From NCBI RefSeq assembly GCF_006716745.1, contig NZ_VFPP01000001.1, positions 6,335,386-6,399,385 of the forward strand: a DNA stretch of 64,000 bases. The letters run 5' to 3'. Below, one piece after another: positions 8,974 to 18,346 of the stretch. The notes beneath the pieces are model-generated. The model had not been told where the DNA came from. It saw only the letters and a list, made by a program, of their open reading frames with translations, and did no database searches. The stretch comes from Saccharothrix saharensis. GTDB taxonomy: Bacteria > Actinomycetota > Actinomycetes > Mycobacteriales > Pseudonocardiaceae. The position numbers and the translations under genes are program-made. Each line of letters starts with the position of its first letter. The stretch's first letter is position 1.

Positions 8974-10131
8974 ATGAGTGACGGCGTCATGCTCGGTCTT
9001 CCGGCGATGCCTCCTCCGGTGTTGTCGGAGCGGCGCAAGACCCGCCAGCTCATGGTGGGGTCGGTCGGTGTCGGCAGCGAGTTCCCCGTGTCGGTGCAGT
9101 CGATGACCACGACCGTGACGGCGGACGTGAACGCGACGTTGCAGCAGATCGCGGAGCTGACGGCGGCGGGGTGCGACATCGTGCGGGTGGCGTGTCCGTC
9201 GCAGGACGACGCGGACGCGTTGGCGGCGATCGCGCGCAAGTCGCAGATCCCGGTGATCGCGGACATCCACTTCCAGCCGAAGTACGTGTTCGCGGCGATC
9301 GAGGCCGGGTGCGCGGCGGTGCGGGTGAACCCGGGCAACATCAAGAAGTTCGACGACAAGGTCAAGGAGATCGCGCAGGCGGCCCGGGACCACGACACGC
9401 CGATCCGGATCGGGGTCAACGCGGGCTCGTTGGACCCGCGGTTGATGGCGAAGTACGGCAAGGCCACGCCGGAGGCGTTGGCGGAGTCGGCGTTGTGGGA
9501 GGCGTCGTTGTTCGCCGAGCACGACTTCCACGACCTGAAGATCAGCGTGAAGCACAACGACCCGGTGGTGATGATCCGGGCCTACGAGCTGTTGGCCGAG
9601 CAGTGCGACTACCCGTTGCACCTGGGTGTGACGGAGGCGGGTCCGGCGTTCCAGGGCACGATCAAGTCCGCGGTGGCGTTCGGGGCGTTGTTGCGGCAGG
9701 GCATCGGGGACACGATCCGGGTGTCGTTGTCGGCGCCGCCGGTGGAGGAGGTGAAGGTCGGGCACCAGATCCTGCAGTCGCTCAACCTGCGCCCGCGCAA
9801 GCTGGAGATCGTCTCGTGCCCGTCCTGCGGGCGTGCCCAGGTCGACGTCTACACGTTGGCCGAGCAGGTCACGGCCGGTCTGGAGGGCATGGAGGTGCCG
9901 CTGCGGGTCGCCGTGATGGGGTGCGTCGTCAACGGCCCCGGTGAGGCGCGCGAAGCTGACCTGGGTGTCGCGTCCGGCAACGGCAAGGGCCAGATCTTCG
10001 TCAAGGGCAAGGTCATCAAGACCGTGCCCGAGCACCAGATCGTGGAGACGCTGATCGAGGAGGCCATGCGCATCGCCGAGGACATGGGCGAGACCGTCGA
10101 GGGCGGCGAGCCCGTCGTCACCGTCGGCTGA
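8974..10131 (+). CDS. ispG: 4-hydroxy-3-methylbut-2-enyl diphosphate synthase (flavodoxin-dependent)
   Basis: Penultimate MEP-pathway enzyme: converts methylerythritol cyclodiphosphate to HMBPP with a 4Fe-4S cluster. 385 residues. The TIM barrel begins [20 protein letters not shown]. Cluster ligands are C282, C285 ([11 protein letters not shown]) and C317 ([10 protein letters not shown]). GAGAGGTG precedes the ATG. Third gene of the dxr-rip-ispG unit, so two enzymes of one pathway flank a protease, as in mycobacteria. Confidence 0.97.
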   Translation: MSDGVMLGLPAMPPPVLSERRKTRQLMVGSVGVGSEFPVSVQSMTTTVTADVNATLQQIAELTAAGCDIVRVACPSQDDADALAAIARKSQIPVIADIHFQPKYVFAAIEAGCAAVRVNPGNIKKFDDKVKEIAQAARDHDTPIRIGVNAGSLDPRLMAKYGKATPEALAESALWEASLFAEHDFHDLKISVKHNDPVVMIRAYELLAEQCDYPLHLGVTEAGPAFQGTIKSAVAFGALLRQGIGDTIRVSLSAPPVEEVKVGHQILQSLNLRPRKLEIVSCPSCGRAQVDVYTLAEQVTAGLEGMEVPLRVAVMGCVVNGPGEAREADLGVASGNGKGQIFVKGKVIKTVPEHQIVETLIEEAMRIAEDMGETVEGGEPVVTVG

Positions 10132-10201
10132 ACGGCCCCGGAGTCGGCTGAGCGGGTGGCAGACGCGCGGGTAACGGTGTCCATCTGGCAGGCTTGACGG
10201 C

Positions 10202-11056
10202 GTGCTGAGGTTGGCTGGCGCGCGCTTGCTCGACGAGCGGGACCTGTCCGAGGTTCTCGCGGTGCTGGCGGCCGACCCGGTGGCGTCCTGCATGGTCGCC
10301 GCCCGGGTCGAGGTCGCGGGCCTGGACCCGTGGCGGCTCGGCGGTGAGGTGTGGGCGTACGACCACCGGTCGCTGCGCGGCGGCCGGGTCGACGCGCTGT
10401 GCTTCGCCGGGCCCAACCTGATCCCGCTGCGCGGCAACGCGACCGCGCTGCGCGGCTTCGCCGACCGGGCCCGTCGCCGCGGCCGCATGTGCTCGTCGCT
10501 GGTCGGACCCGCCGAGCAGGTGCTCGGTCTGTGGGACGAGCTGGCCCCGGACTGGGGCCCGGCCCGCGAGGTGCGCGCCGACCAGCCGTTGATGGCGCTG
10601 GGCGGCAGCCCGTCGATCCCGCTGGACCCGCTGGTCCGGCCCGTGCGCCCGGATGAGCTGGACCGGTACCTGCCCGCCGCGATCGCGATGTTCATCGAGG
10701 AGGTCGGCGTCGACCCGTGCGCCGAGGACGGCGGCGTGTCCTACCGGGCCCGGGTCGCCGAGCTGATCGCGGGCGGTCGCGCGTTCGCCCGGTTCGAGGG
10801 CGGCGACGTGGTGTTCAAGGCCGAGATCGGGGCCATGTCGGCGCGGGTCGGCCAGATCCAGGGCGTGTGGGTGCGGCCGGACCGCCGGGGTCGCGGCATC
10901 GGCGCGGCGGGCACCGCGGCGGTGGCCGAACGCCTGGTCCGCGGCCTGGGCCGGACCGCGTCGCTGTACGTGAACTCCTACAACGACGTGGCCAAGGCGG
11001 CGTACCGCAAGATCGGGTTCTCCCAGGTCGGCCAGTACGCCACCGTGCTGTTCTGA
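10202..11056 (+). CDS. GNAT acetyltransferase with DUF4081 N-terminal domain
   Basis: Two-domain protein of 284 residues. The N-terminal 130 residues match the DUF4081 type (LRGGRVDALCFAGPNLIPL). The C-terminal GNAT fold has the acetyl-CoA loop VRPDRRGRGIGAAGTAAVAE and the ending SLYVNSYNDVAKAAYRKIGF. The substrate is unknown. It starts at GTG, 70 bp after ispG, and is probably part of the same transcription unit. From memory Rv2867c is the positional homologue. Confidence 0.9.
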   Translation: MLRLAGARLLDERDLSEVLAVLAADPVASCMVAARVEVAGLDPWRLGGEVWAYDHRSLRGGRVDALCFAGPNLIPLRGNATALRGFADRARRRGRMCSSLVGPAEQVLGLWDELAPDWGPAREVRADQPLMALGGSPSIPLDPLVRPVRPDELDRYLPAAIAMFIEEVGVDPCAEDGGVSYRARVAELIAGGRAFARFEGGDVVFKAEIGAMSARVGQIQGVWVRPDRRGRGIGAAGTAAVAERLVRGLGRTASLYVNSYNDVAKAAYRKIGFSQVGQYATVLF

Positions 11057-11086
11057 GCGTCGGGACCGCACGGCATACTCGGCGCC

Positions 11087-12901
11087 GTGATCGCGCGCAA
11101 GGTGGCCCTCGCCAGGGTGGTTCTTCCCGGGGTGGTCCTGCTGCTCGTCAGCGGCTGCGGCCTGTTCTCCTCCCGCCCCGGGCCCGACCAGGTGGCGGGC
11201 GACTTCCTGGCCAGGATCGCCGCGGGCGACGTCGACGGGGCCGCCGGCCTGACCGACGACCCGGGCGGCGCCAAGGACGTGCTGGGCAAGGTCCGCGAGG
11301 TGCTCAAGCCCGAGGGGCTGACGGCCCGGGTCGAGCAGGTGCGCTCGACGGGCGAGTCGTCCAACGCCGACGCGACCGCGCAGCTCGACTGGAACCTCGG
11401 GCACGACCACGCGTGGAGCTACCAGACCAGGTTCGACCTGCGGCGCGCGGAGGACGACTGGAAGGTGCACTGGGCCCCTTCGGTCGTGCACCCCAAGCTC
11501 GCCGTGCAGCAGACGCTGGGCGTGGCCGAGGTCAAGCCCGCGCTCGCGCCGGTGCTGGACCGCGACGGCACGCCGCTGCTCGCGCCCGAGCAGGTCGTGT
11601 CGATCCTGCTCGACGCCAAGGAGGCCGGCGACGTGGGCGCGGTGGCCGCCGCGCTGGCCGCCGCGCTCACCCCGATCGACGCCGCGATCACGCAGGCGTC
11701 GATCCTGGACGGGGTGTCGAAGGTGCCCGCCGGGCAGGTCTACCAGGTGGCGGCGCTGCGCGACGCGGACTACCAGACCGTGAAGCCCGTGATCTACGAG
11801 CTGCCCGGGGTGCGGTTCACGACGCAGACGAACCTGCTCGCGCCGTCGCGCACGTTCGGCTCCCAGGTGCTGCCCGCCGTGCGCGAGGCGGTGGAGGAGG
11901 AGATCGCCGGCAAGGCGGGGCTGCGCGTGTACACGGTGAACGCGGCCGGTGACGAGGTGGAGACCCTGCACGAGCAGGCGCCCGAGCCCGCGCAGGCGAT
12001 CTCGACCGCGTTGAGCCGGACCGTGCAGGCGGCCGCGGAGGACGCGCTGGAGCCCGTGCCGCAGGCGGCGATGCTGGTCGCGTTGCAGGCGTCGACCGGC
12101 GAGGTGCTGGCCGTGGCGCAGAACGGCCCGGCCGACGCGGAGGGCGCGGTGGCGTTGACCGGCCGCTACCCGCCGGGGTCCACGTTCAAGATCGTGACGG
12201 CGGCGGCGGCCCTGGCGTCCGGGCAGGTCACCGCGGACACCCCGCTGCCGTGCCCGGGCAAGGCGGTCATCGACGGGCGGCGGGTCGTGCCGAACGACCA
12301 CGAGTTCGACAAGGGCACGATCCCGCTGCACTCGGCGTTCGCGTTCTCGTGCAACACGACGTTCGCGCAGCTCGCCGCCGGGATGGCGCCGGACGCGCTG
12401 CCCGCGGCGGCGGAGGGGTTCGGCCTGGGCGTCGACTTCGAGATCCCGGCGATCACCACGATCACCGGTTCCGTGCCGCCCGCGACCGACGTGGTGGAGC
12501 GGGCGGAGGACGGCTTCGGCCAGGGCAAGCTGCTGGCCAGCCCGTTCGGCATGGCGGTGGTGGCGGCGACGACGGCGACGGGCGAGATGCCGGTCCCGAC
12601 GCTGCTGAAGGGCCGGGAGACGAAGGTCGACCGCACCCCGCCACCGCCGGCGCCCGCCGTGCTGGAGCCGTTGCGGGCGATGATGCGGGAAGTCGTCCAG
12701 ACCGGCACCGCGCCGCAGCTCAAGCCCTACGGCGACGTGCGGGGGAAGACCGGCACGGCCCAGTTCGGCGACGGCACGAACTCCCACGGCTGGTTCGTGG
12801 GCTACCGCGGCGACGTGGCCTTCGCGACCCTGCTGCTCGGCACGAACAGCTCGGCACCGGCGGTCGACGCCTCGGCCCGCTTCCTGGCCGCGTTGGGCTG
12901 A
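11087..12901 (+). CDS. Penicillin-binding lipoprotein (class B transpeptidase)
   Basis: Peptidoglycan DD-transpeptidase anchored outside the membrane. The lipobox LVSG-C24 suggests lipid attachment rather than the usual N-terminal membrane anchor. An NTF2-like MecA_N domain (PDQVAGDFLARIAAGD) and a dimerisation domain come first. The catalytic domain has S365-TFK368, S421-C-N423 and K554-TGT557. 604 residues. The start is GTG, 30 bp after the GNAT gene. Order GNAT-PBP matches Rv2867c-Rv2864c as I recall it. Confidence 0.95.
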   Translation: MIARKVALARVVLPGVVLLLVSGCGLFSSRPGPDQVAGDFLARIAAGDVDGAAGLTDDPGGAKDVLGKVREVLKPEGLTARVEQVRSTGESSNADATAQLDWNLGHDHAWSYQTRFDLRRAEDDWKVHWAPSVVHPKLAVQQTLGVAEVKPALAPVLDRDGTPLLAPEQVVSILLDAKEAGDVGAVAAALAAALTPIDAAITQASILDGVSKVPAGQVYQVAALRDADYQTVKPVIYELPGVRFTTQTNLLAPSRTFGSQVLPAVREAVEEEIAGKAGLRVYTVNAAGDEVETLHEQAPEPAQAISTALSRTVQAAAEDALEPVPQAAMLVALQASTGEVLAVAQNGPADAEGAVALTGRYPPGSTFKIVTAAAALASGQVTADTPLPCPGKAVIDGRRVVPNDHEFDKGTIPLHSAFAFSCNTTFAQLAAGMAPDALPAAAEGFGLGVDFEIPAITTITGSVPPATDVVERAEDGFGQGKLLASPFGMAVVAATTATGEMPVPTLLKGRETKVDRTPPPPAPAVLEPLRAMMREVVQTGTAPQLKPYGDVRGKTGTAQFGDGTNSHGWFVGYRGDVAFATLLLGTNSSAPAVDASARFLAALG

Positions 12902-12909
12902 ACGGAGCA

Positions 12910-12930
12910 ATGTGCTACCATGTAGCACAT
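12910..12930. promoter_or_regulatory. VapB operator overlapping the antitoxin start
   Basis: A perfect dyad ATGTGCTAC-CAT-GTAGCACAT that includes the first two bases of the vapB ATG. Antitoxins of this class repress their own operon by binding such sites. There is no good ribosome binding site before the ATG, so a short or leaderless transcript is possible. Confidence 0.75.
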
Positions 12931-13201
12931 GGAATCGATCGGTGTGCGCGAGCTGCGGCAGAACGCCAGCGTGTACCTGCGTCGGGTCGCGGCGGGGGAG
13001 TCGATCACCGTGACGGACCACGGTGTGCCGGTCGCGGTGATCAGTCCGCCTCCGCCGGAGGTGACCCTCCGGGAGCGTCTCAGGATCAGCGGTGAGCTGA
13101 TCCCGGCGGACGCCGGTCGGAACGTGCTCCTCGAGCCGCCCGTCCAGTCGGACCTCGACGTGTCGGCAGAGCTGCAGTGGCAGCGAGAGGACCGGTTTTG
13201 A
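12929..13201 (+). CDS. vapB: Phd/YefM-type antitoxin (VapB)
   Basis: Antitoxin of 90 residues that should bind and neutralise the PIN toxin encoded next. The N-terminal Phd/YefM fold is clear: SIGVRELRQNASVYLRRVAA, GESITVTDHGVPVAVI. The C-terminal, Trp-containing tail SAELQWQREDRF is the likely toxin-binding part. The stop overlaps the vapC start by 4 nt. The pair lies between the PBP and map genes. Confidence 0.92.
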   Translation: MESIGVRELRQNASVYLRRVAAGESITVTDHGVPVAVISPPPPEVTLRERLRISGELIPADAGRNVLLEPPVQSDLDVSAELQWQREDRF

Positions 13202-13602
13202 TCTACTTCGACTCGTCGGCCCTGGTGAAGCTCGTCCGCGCCGAGGCCGAAAGCGCCGCGCTCCACGACTGGCTCGGGTCATCCACCGCTCCCGTGGCCA
13301 GCAGCGCCCTCGCCCGCACCGAGGTGCTCCGCGCGGTCCGGCGCGACTCGACCCGACTGGCGGACAAGGCACGTCGGGTGTTGTCAGGGGTCGACATGAT
13401 CCCCATGACGTTCGACCTCCTCGGCGAGGCAGGCACCCTGTCGGCCGAGTTGCGCAGCCTCGACGCCATCCACCTCGCGTCGGCCTTGCGGCTGCGCGTG
13501 GACCTCGACGCGTTCGTGGCCTACGACAAGCGGCTCCTCACCGCCGCCGATGAGATGGGGCTGCCGATCGCCTCCCCCGGAACGAGCGAAGCGACCGCGT
13601 AG
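13198..13602 (+). CDS. vapC: PIN-domain ribonuclease toxin (VapC)
   Basis: Mg-dependent endoribonuclease toxin of 134 residues. The acidic site is complete: D5 (YFDSSALVKL), E42 (RTEVLRA), D89 (LDAIHLASAL) and D110 (FVAYDKRL). TTG at 13198 is chosen because it makes the usual 4-nt overlap with vapB and puts the first Asp at position 5; an ATG 7 codons earlier would add residues not typical for PIN proteins. All active-site residues are present, so it should be functional. Confidence 0.92.
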   Translation: MIYFDSSALVKLVRAEAESAALHDWLGSSTAPVASSALARTEVLRAVRRDSTRLADKARRVLSGVDMIPMTFDLLGEAGTLSAELRSLDAIHLASALRLRVDLDAFVAYDKRLLTAADEMGLPIASPGTSEATA

Positions 13603-13650
13603 GGGACACGTGGCGCATGCCTCATCACGCTGAGCCGTAACCTGGAGGGC

Positions 13651-14508
13651 ATGTCCGTGCGTGCCGTCCTCCAGCCAGGTGTGCTGTCCCCGCGCCGTCC
13701 CGTGCCCGCCCACATCGAGCGCCCCGAGTACGTCGACCGGCCCGAACCCCAGCGCAACACCGATCCCTGGGTGCAGCCACCCGAGGTGATCGAGGCGATG
13801 CGGGTCGCGGGTCGACTGGCGGCGCAGGCGTTGCAGGAAGCGGGCAAGGTGATCGTGCCCGGGGTGACCACCGACGAGATCGACGCGGTCGCGCACGAGT
13901 TCCTGTGCGACAACGGCGCGTACCCGTCCACGCTCGGCTACCGCGGTTTCCCCAAGTCCTGCTGCACCTCGCTGAACGAGGTCATCTGCCACGGCATCCC
14001 CGACTCGACCGTGGTCGAGGACGGTGACATCGTCAACGTCGACGTGACCGCCTACATCGGCGGCGTGCACGGCGACACCAACGCCACGTTCCTCGCGGGC
14101 GACGTGAGCGAGGAGGTTCGCCTCCTGGTCGAGCGCACCCACGAGGCCACCATGCGCGCCATCAAGGCGGTCAAGCCGGGACGGCAGCTCAACGTGGTCG
14201 GCCGCGTCATCGAGTCCTACGCCAACCGCTTCGGGTACGGAGTGGTCCGCGACTTCACCGGTCACGGCATCGGCCGCACGTTCCACAGCGGCCTGGTCGT
14301 GCTGCACTACGACGCGCCGCACGTGCCCACGATCATCGAGGAGGGCATGACGTTCACCATCGAGCCGATGATCACCCTCGGTGGCATCGACCACGACCTG
14401 TGGGACGACGGTTGGACGGTCACCACCCGCGACAAGAGCTGGACCGCCCAGTTCGAGCACACGATCGTGGTCACCGCGGACGGCGCGGAGATCCTCACCG
14501 TCTGCTGA
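13651..14508 (+). CDS. map: Methionine aminopeptidase type I with N-terminal extension
   Basis: Removes the initiator Met from new proteins. All five metal ligands are present: D131, D142, H205, E238 and E269. The first 40 residues ([20 protein letters not shown]) are the proline-rich extension of the actinobacterial MAP1c/MapB type. 285 residues, with GGAGG before the ATG. The 3' end overlaps the convergent hydrolase gene by 14 nt. Confidence 0.96.
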   Translation: MSVRAVLQPGVLSPRRPVPAHIERPEYVDRPEPQRNTDPWVQPPEVIEAMRVAGRLAAQALQEAGKVIVPGVTTDEIDAVAHEFLCDNGAYPSTLGYRGFPKSCCTSLNEVICHGIPDSTVVEDGDIVNVDVTAYIGGVHGDTNATFLAGDVSEEVRLLVERTHEATMRAIKAVKPGRQLNVVGRVIESYANRFGYGVVRDFTGHGIGRTFHSGLVVLHYDAPHVPTIIEEGMTFTIEPMITLGGIDHDLWDDGWTVTTRDKSWTAQFEHTIVVTADGAEILTVC

Positions 14509-15193
14509 GCAGCGGCACCAGCGCGGTGGCCACCTCTTCGGGTGACGTCACGGCGCCCAGGTGGTGGCTGTCCAGCTCCACCACCGGCCAGCCCAGCTCC
14601 CGTGCCGCCGCGGCGGCGGTGTCGTAGGAGGGGCTGAGCCTCAGGTACGCGCACGGCCCGGTCCACGCCACGGTGGGCCGGGGCTCCTTCAGGAACGCCA
14701 GCGGCACCTCGGGCGCCTCCGACACGATCTCCTCCAGCAGCCGCACGTCGGGCACCATCGCCGACAGCGCCTCGGGCGCGAACCACAGGTCCCAGCGCGG
14801 CATCAGCCCGTCGCGCGAGATGGCCTTGAGGTGGGCCATCCGCTCGGCGGGCGCGTCGTCGCGCCAGCTGCGCCCCGGGGTGGGCAGGTCGGCGTCGAGG
14901 AACACCAGCCCGCGCACGGGCGTCTCCAACGCGTCGGCGAACGCGGGCAGCAGCGGTCCCGCGCCGCTGTGCCCCACGAGCACCAGGTCGCCCTCCACCA
15001 GGGCGTCCTCGACGGCGTCGGCGAACACGCCGAGCAGCCGCTGGTGCACGGGCGCGGCGTTGACCGTGACCCGCAGGTCCAGCAGCACGACGGGGTGGCC
15101 GAGCGCGGCCAGCGCACCGGCGAGCGGGCGCAGGCTCGCGGGCCCGAGGTAGGGGCTGTGCACCAGGACCGCCGTGGCGGGGACGTCGACCAT
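14495..15193 (-). CDS. Alpha/beta hydrolase
   Basis: Single-domain alpha/beta hydrolase of 232 residues. It has the oxyanion segment LVHSPYLGP, nucleophile elbow GHSGAG (Ser), and a C-terminal His in [16 protein letters not shown]. No signal peptide, so it is cytoplasmic. The substrate is unknown. It is divergent from cobQ, with 42 bp between starts; no link to cobalamin is evident. Confidence 0.85.
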   Translation of the reverse strand: MVDVPATAVLVHSPYLGPASLRPLAGALAALGHPVVLLDLRVTVNAAPVHQRLLGVFADAVEDALVEGDLVLVGHSGAGPLLPAFADALETPVRGLVFLDADLPTPGRSWRDDAPAERMAHLKAISRDGLMPRWDLWFAPEALSAMVPDVRLLEEIVSEAPEVPLAFLKEPRPTVAWTGPCAYLRLSPSYDTAAAAARELGWPVVELDSHHLGAVTSPEEVATALVPLLSRR

Positions 15194-15235
15194 GCCGTGG
15201 ATGATGTCAGCCGGGACCGACAGCTAGGGGACATT

Positions 15236-16759
15236 GTGCGCAGTGCGTTGCTGGTGGCCGGTACGACCTCGGACGCCGGGAAGAGCGTGCTGGCGGCGGG
15301 TCTGTGCAGGTGGCTCACCCGGCGCGGGGTGAGGACGGCGCCGTTCAAGGCGCAGAACATGTCCAACAACTCGGTCGTGACGCCGGACGGCGGCGAGATC
15401 GGTCGGGCGCAGGCGTTGCAGGCCGCCGCGTGCGGGTTGGCGCCGAGCGTGCGGTTCAACCCGGTGCTGCTCAAGCCGGGCGGTGACCGCAGCTCGCAGG
15501 TCGTGGTGCTCGGGCGGGCCGTGGGCGAGGTGTCCGCGCTGTCCTACCGCGAGCGCAAGGCCGAGCTGTTCGCCACCGTCCTGGAGACCCTGGACGGCCT
15601 GCGTGACGACTTCGAGGTGGTGGTCTGCGAGGGCGCCGGGTCTCCCGCGGAGATCAACCTCCGGGCGAACGACATCGCGAACATGGGCCTGGCGCGGGCG
15701 GCCGACCTGCCGGTGCTGGTGGTCGGCGACATCGACCGGGGCGGGGTGTTCGCGCACCTGTTCGGCACGTTGGCGCTGCTCGACCCGGCCGACCAGGCGC
15801 TGGTCGGCGGGTTCGTGGTGAACAAGTTCCGCGGCGACCCGGCGTTGCTCGAACCCGGCCTGCGGCAGCTCGACGCCCTCACCGGGCGGCCCGTGCTGGG
15901 CGTGCTGCCGTGGCGGGAGGAGCTGTGGCTGGACGCGGAGGACTCGCTGTCCTACGCGGCGGACGGCGTGATCGGCCGGCCGGAGCCGCCGCACGGCGAC
16001 CAGTGGCTGCGGGTGGCCGTGGTGCGGTTGCCGCGGATCTCCAACGCCACGGACGTGGAGGCGCTGGCGTGCGAGCCGGGCGTGTCGGTGCGGTTCGTGA
16101 CCGAGCCGTCCCGGTTGGCCGACGCGGACCTCGTGGTCGTGCCGGGTTCGAAGGCGACCGTGGCGGACCTGCGGTGGCTGCGCGACACCGGCCTGGCCGA
16201 CGCGATCGCCGCGCACGACGGGCCGGTGCTCGGCATCTGCGGCGGGTTCCAGATGCTCGGCCGGAGGATCGAGGACGCGGTGGAGTCGCGCGCGGGCGTG
16301 GTCGCGGGGCTGGGCCTGCTCGACCTGGACGTGCGGTTCGAGCCGGACAAGACGTTGCGCCGGCCGGCCGGCGACGCGTTCGGCGAACCGGTGACGGGTT
16401 ACGAGATCCACCACGGCGTGGTGACCCGCAACGCGGAGTCCGGCCTGGTCACGCTGCCCGACGGCACGCCGGAGGGCGCGGTGCGCGGCCGGGTCGCCGG
16501 CACGCACTGGCACGGGTTGCTGGAGAACGACTCCTTCCGCCGCGCGCTGCTGCGCTGGGCCGCCGGCCACGCGGGCCGGGACGGCTTCACCCCCGCCCCG
16601 GACGTGGACTTCGCCGGGCGGCGGGCCGCGCAGCTCGACCTGCTCGGCGACCTGGTCGCCGACCACCTCGACACCGACGCGGTGTGGGCGTTGCTGGAAC
16701 GGGGTGCGCCACCGGGACTGCCGGTGATCCCCCCGGCGGGTGCTCCGCCTGTCGCCTGA
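15236..16759 (+). CDS. cobQ: Cobyric acid synthase
   Basis: Glutamine-dependent amidase that converts adenosylcobyrinic acid a,c-diamide to adenosylcobyric acid. 507 residues. The N-terminal ATP-binding domain has [14 protein letters not shown] and [11 protein letters not shown]. The C-terminal class I amidotransferase domain has the Cys of [10 protein letters not shown] and the His of [12 protein letters not shown] at 15236 follows AGGGGA. It stands about 31 kb from the corrin operon and has no riboswitch that I can see. Confidence 0.96.
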   Translation: MRSALLVAGTTSDAGKSVLAAGLCRWLTRRGVRTAPFKAQNMSNNSVVTPDGGEIGRAQALQAAACGLAPSVRFNPVLLKPGGDRSSQVVVLGRAVGEVSALSYRERKAELFATVLETLDGLRDDFEVVVCEGAGSPAEINLRANDIANMGLARAADLPVLVVGDIDRGGVFAHLFGTLALLDPADQALVGGFVVNKFRGDPALLEPGLRQLDALTGRPVLGVLPWREELWLDAEDSLSYAADGVIGRPEPPHGDQWLRVAVVRLPRISNATDVEALACEPGVSVRFVTEPSRLADADLVVVPGSKATVADLRWLRDTGLADAIAAHDGPVLGICGGFQMLGRRIEDAVESRAGVVAGLGLLDLDVRFEPDKTLRRPAGDAFGEPVTGYEIHHGVVTRNAESGLVTLPDGTPEGAVRGRVAGTHWHGLLENDSFRRALLRWAAGHAGRDGFTPAPDVDFAGRRAAQLDLLGDLVADHLDTDAVWALLERGAPPGLPVIPPAGAPPVA

Positions 16760-16968
16760 CGACCTCCGACCCCGGGGCGCGCGCGACCGGCAAGCCGCGC
16801 GGTGGTGCCACTGGTGGGCGGGAGCCGTGTCGACGACCGGGTTCCTCGACGGTCAGCGGGCGGCAGCTCGACCTGCAAGCCGGGCGGACCTGCCCGCGTC
16901 GGCCCGTCGAGGACCGTGCGGTCGCATCCGTGCGTGGGGAAGTCGGCGTGGTCCGAGTGGACGTCCGC

Positions 16969-17016
16969 TCACTTGTCCGCGCTACCGCGGAGGGACAGGC
17001 GGAAGAAGGCGCACAT
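16969..17016 (-). CDS. 15-residue ORF with strong ribosome binding site; candidate small protein
   Basis: The 331 bp between cobQ and the pentapeptide gene hold one item of note. On the minus strand GGAGG, then 6 nt, then ATG opens a 15-codon frame, MCAFFRLSLRGSADK, ending at TGA. It begins 75 bp after the stop of the pentapeptide gene and could share its transcript or have its own promoter. The ribosome binding site is better than most in the window. Function is unknown; the peptide is short, basic and partly hydrophobic with one Cys. I see nothing else in this gap. Confidence 0.35.
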   Translation of the reverse strand: MCAFFRLSLRGSADK

Positions 17017-17090
17017 GTCACACCTCCGCTCACGGGTAGTCACACAGTGAAGGTGCGGGCGGTGTGCCGGGGGATACGTCGCCCGTCGGA

Positions 17091-18068
17091 TCAGGGTGCG
17101 TCGCGGACGGCCGTGAGCACGGCCCAGTCGGCCTCCGCCGCCCGCTCCACCCACCCCGCCGGCCACTTCCGCCGCACGTCACGGGTCCGCGTCCGGGCTC
17201 CGGCCAGCTTGGCCGCGGTGCGCACGCCGAAGTCCGTGCCGCCCTCGAACTCCGCGCCGCGGAACACCGAGTCGCCGAACTCCACCCGCCGGAAGTCGGC
17301 CACGTCGCGGAAGCGCGTGTCGCGGAAGTCGGCGGTCCCGGTGAACGCGGTGCCGCGGAACGCCGTCGCGCCGACGAACGTGGTGCCGGCGAACGACGCC
17401 GACCTGATCCGGGCGTGCGTCAGGGTCAGCTTGACCAGCGTCGCGTGGGACAGGTCGAGCGAGATGTCGGGCCAGAACGCCTCGGGCCGGTCCGGGCGCA
17501 GGTGGGTGGCCAGCAGCGCGGTCGCGGTCTGGCGGACCTCCAGCTCCTGGAACCGGTGCGCGTCCCGCGGCCCGACCCGAGTCCGCACCCTCGCCTCGGG
17601 TGGCGGGGTGAACGGCATCCGCAGGTAGGCGCAGATCAGGTGCACGATCGTCTGCCGGTGCGCCGGGTTGCCCTGCGCCAGCCGTTCCAGCGCGTACAGC
17701 CCGGCCAGCCGCACCGGAGCCTTGTCGCTGCCCAACTGGTCGGCGGCCTTGCCGTACAGCTCGGTGACCCGGCGCTCGGTCGCGTCGTGGTCCTTCTGCA
17801 CCAGGTCCAGCTCCGCGTACCGCTGGCGGCGCGCGGTGAGCAGCAACGCCGCCGCACCGCCCGTGCCGAGCACGATGCTGGAAGCGGTGCGGACCACGTC
17901 CAGCCGAACCCCGTCCTGCGGCTCACCGGTCCCCAGCGTGACCAGCAGGAGCACCACGGACCCCGCCGCCACGCCACCCAACCCGACCGCCCAGAACACG
18001 ATCGTCCTGGCCGACAGCACGCGGTGCTCCACGGCCTCCAGCCCAACGCACCGCCGGCGGGCCGTCAA
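17091..18068 (-). CDS. Membrane-anchored pentapeptide-repeat protein
   Basis: 325 residues. Two helices (IVFWAVGLGGVAAGSVVLLLV and LDVVRTASSIVLGTGGAAALL) stand before a charged segment (RRQRYAELDLVQKDHDATER). Next comes a helical domain with KAPVRLAGLYALERLAQ. Residues of about 210-280 are pentapeptide repeats of the A(D/N)Lxx-like type: ASFAGTTFVGATAFRGTAF, ADFRDTRFRDVADFRRVEF. This architecture is common in actinomycetes but has no known activity. The repeats form a right-handed beta helix that usually binds proteins. No linked partner gene is visible except the small ORF downstream. Confidence 0.8.
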   Translation of the reverse strand: MTARRRCVGLEAVEHRVLSARTIVFWAVGLGGVAAGSVVLLLVTLGTGEPQDGVRLDVVRTASSIVLGTGGAAALLLTARRQRYAELDLVQKDHDATERRVTELYGKAADQLGSDKAPVRLAGLYALERLAQGNPAHRQTIVHLICAYLRMPFTPPPEARVRTRVGPRDAHRFQELEVRQTATALLATHLRPDRPEAFWPDISLDLSHATLVKLTLTHARIRSASFAGTTFVGATAFRGTAFTGTADFRDTRFRDVADFRRVEFGDSVFRGAEFEGGTDFGVRTAAKLAGARTRTRDVRRKWPAGWVERAAEADWAVLTAVRDAP

Positions 18069-18166
18069 TCACCGATGCGGGCGGTTGGGAGGCCGGGCGT
18101 TCCCGCTCACGGGCTTCCTGTTCCACCGGCGGCACCGGGACCACTGCCGGGTGCTGCACGAGCTCA

Positions 18167-18346
18167 GAGCACGGCGACCGGCTGCCCGAGGCGCGGGTGG
18201 CCCGCGGCATCCCGGTCCGCCGGGTGCGGGACCACGAGCCGGCGCGATGCTGGTGGCTCGACGCGATCGGGCGCTACGAGGAGCTCGGGCAGGACGACAT
18301 GGTGCGCGGCGTGCGCAAGCGGTTGGCGGAGTCACGCCGCCGCTGA
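18167..18346 (+). pseudogene. C-terminal fragment of an unrecognised protein
   Basis: A forward frame with protein-like composition ends at 18346: HGDRLPEARVARGIPVRRVR, then CWWLDAIGRYEELGQDD and VRGVRKRLAES. No start codon with a ribosome binding site precedes it, and the upstream sequence reads better in another frame (FHRRHRDHCRVLHELR), which suggests a frameshifted remnant. The family is not recognised. It overlaps the end of the EamA gene by 15 nt. Confidence 0.25.

Noticed and set aside
10118-13372. A 1084-codon open frame on the minus strand
   Set aside because: It is antisense to the GNAT, PBP and vapBC genes, whose motifs are complete.
14561-15235. N-terminal extension of cobQ
   Set aside because: The frame is open upstream but is antisense to the alpha/beta hydrolase; GTG at 15236 gives the known CobQ N-terminus and has a ribosome binding site.
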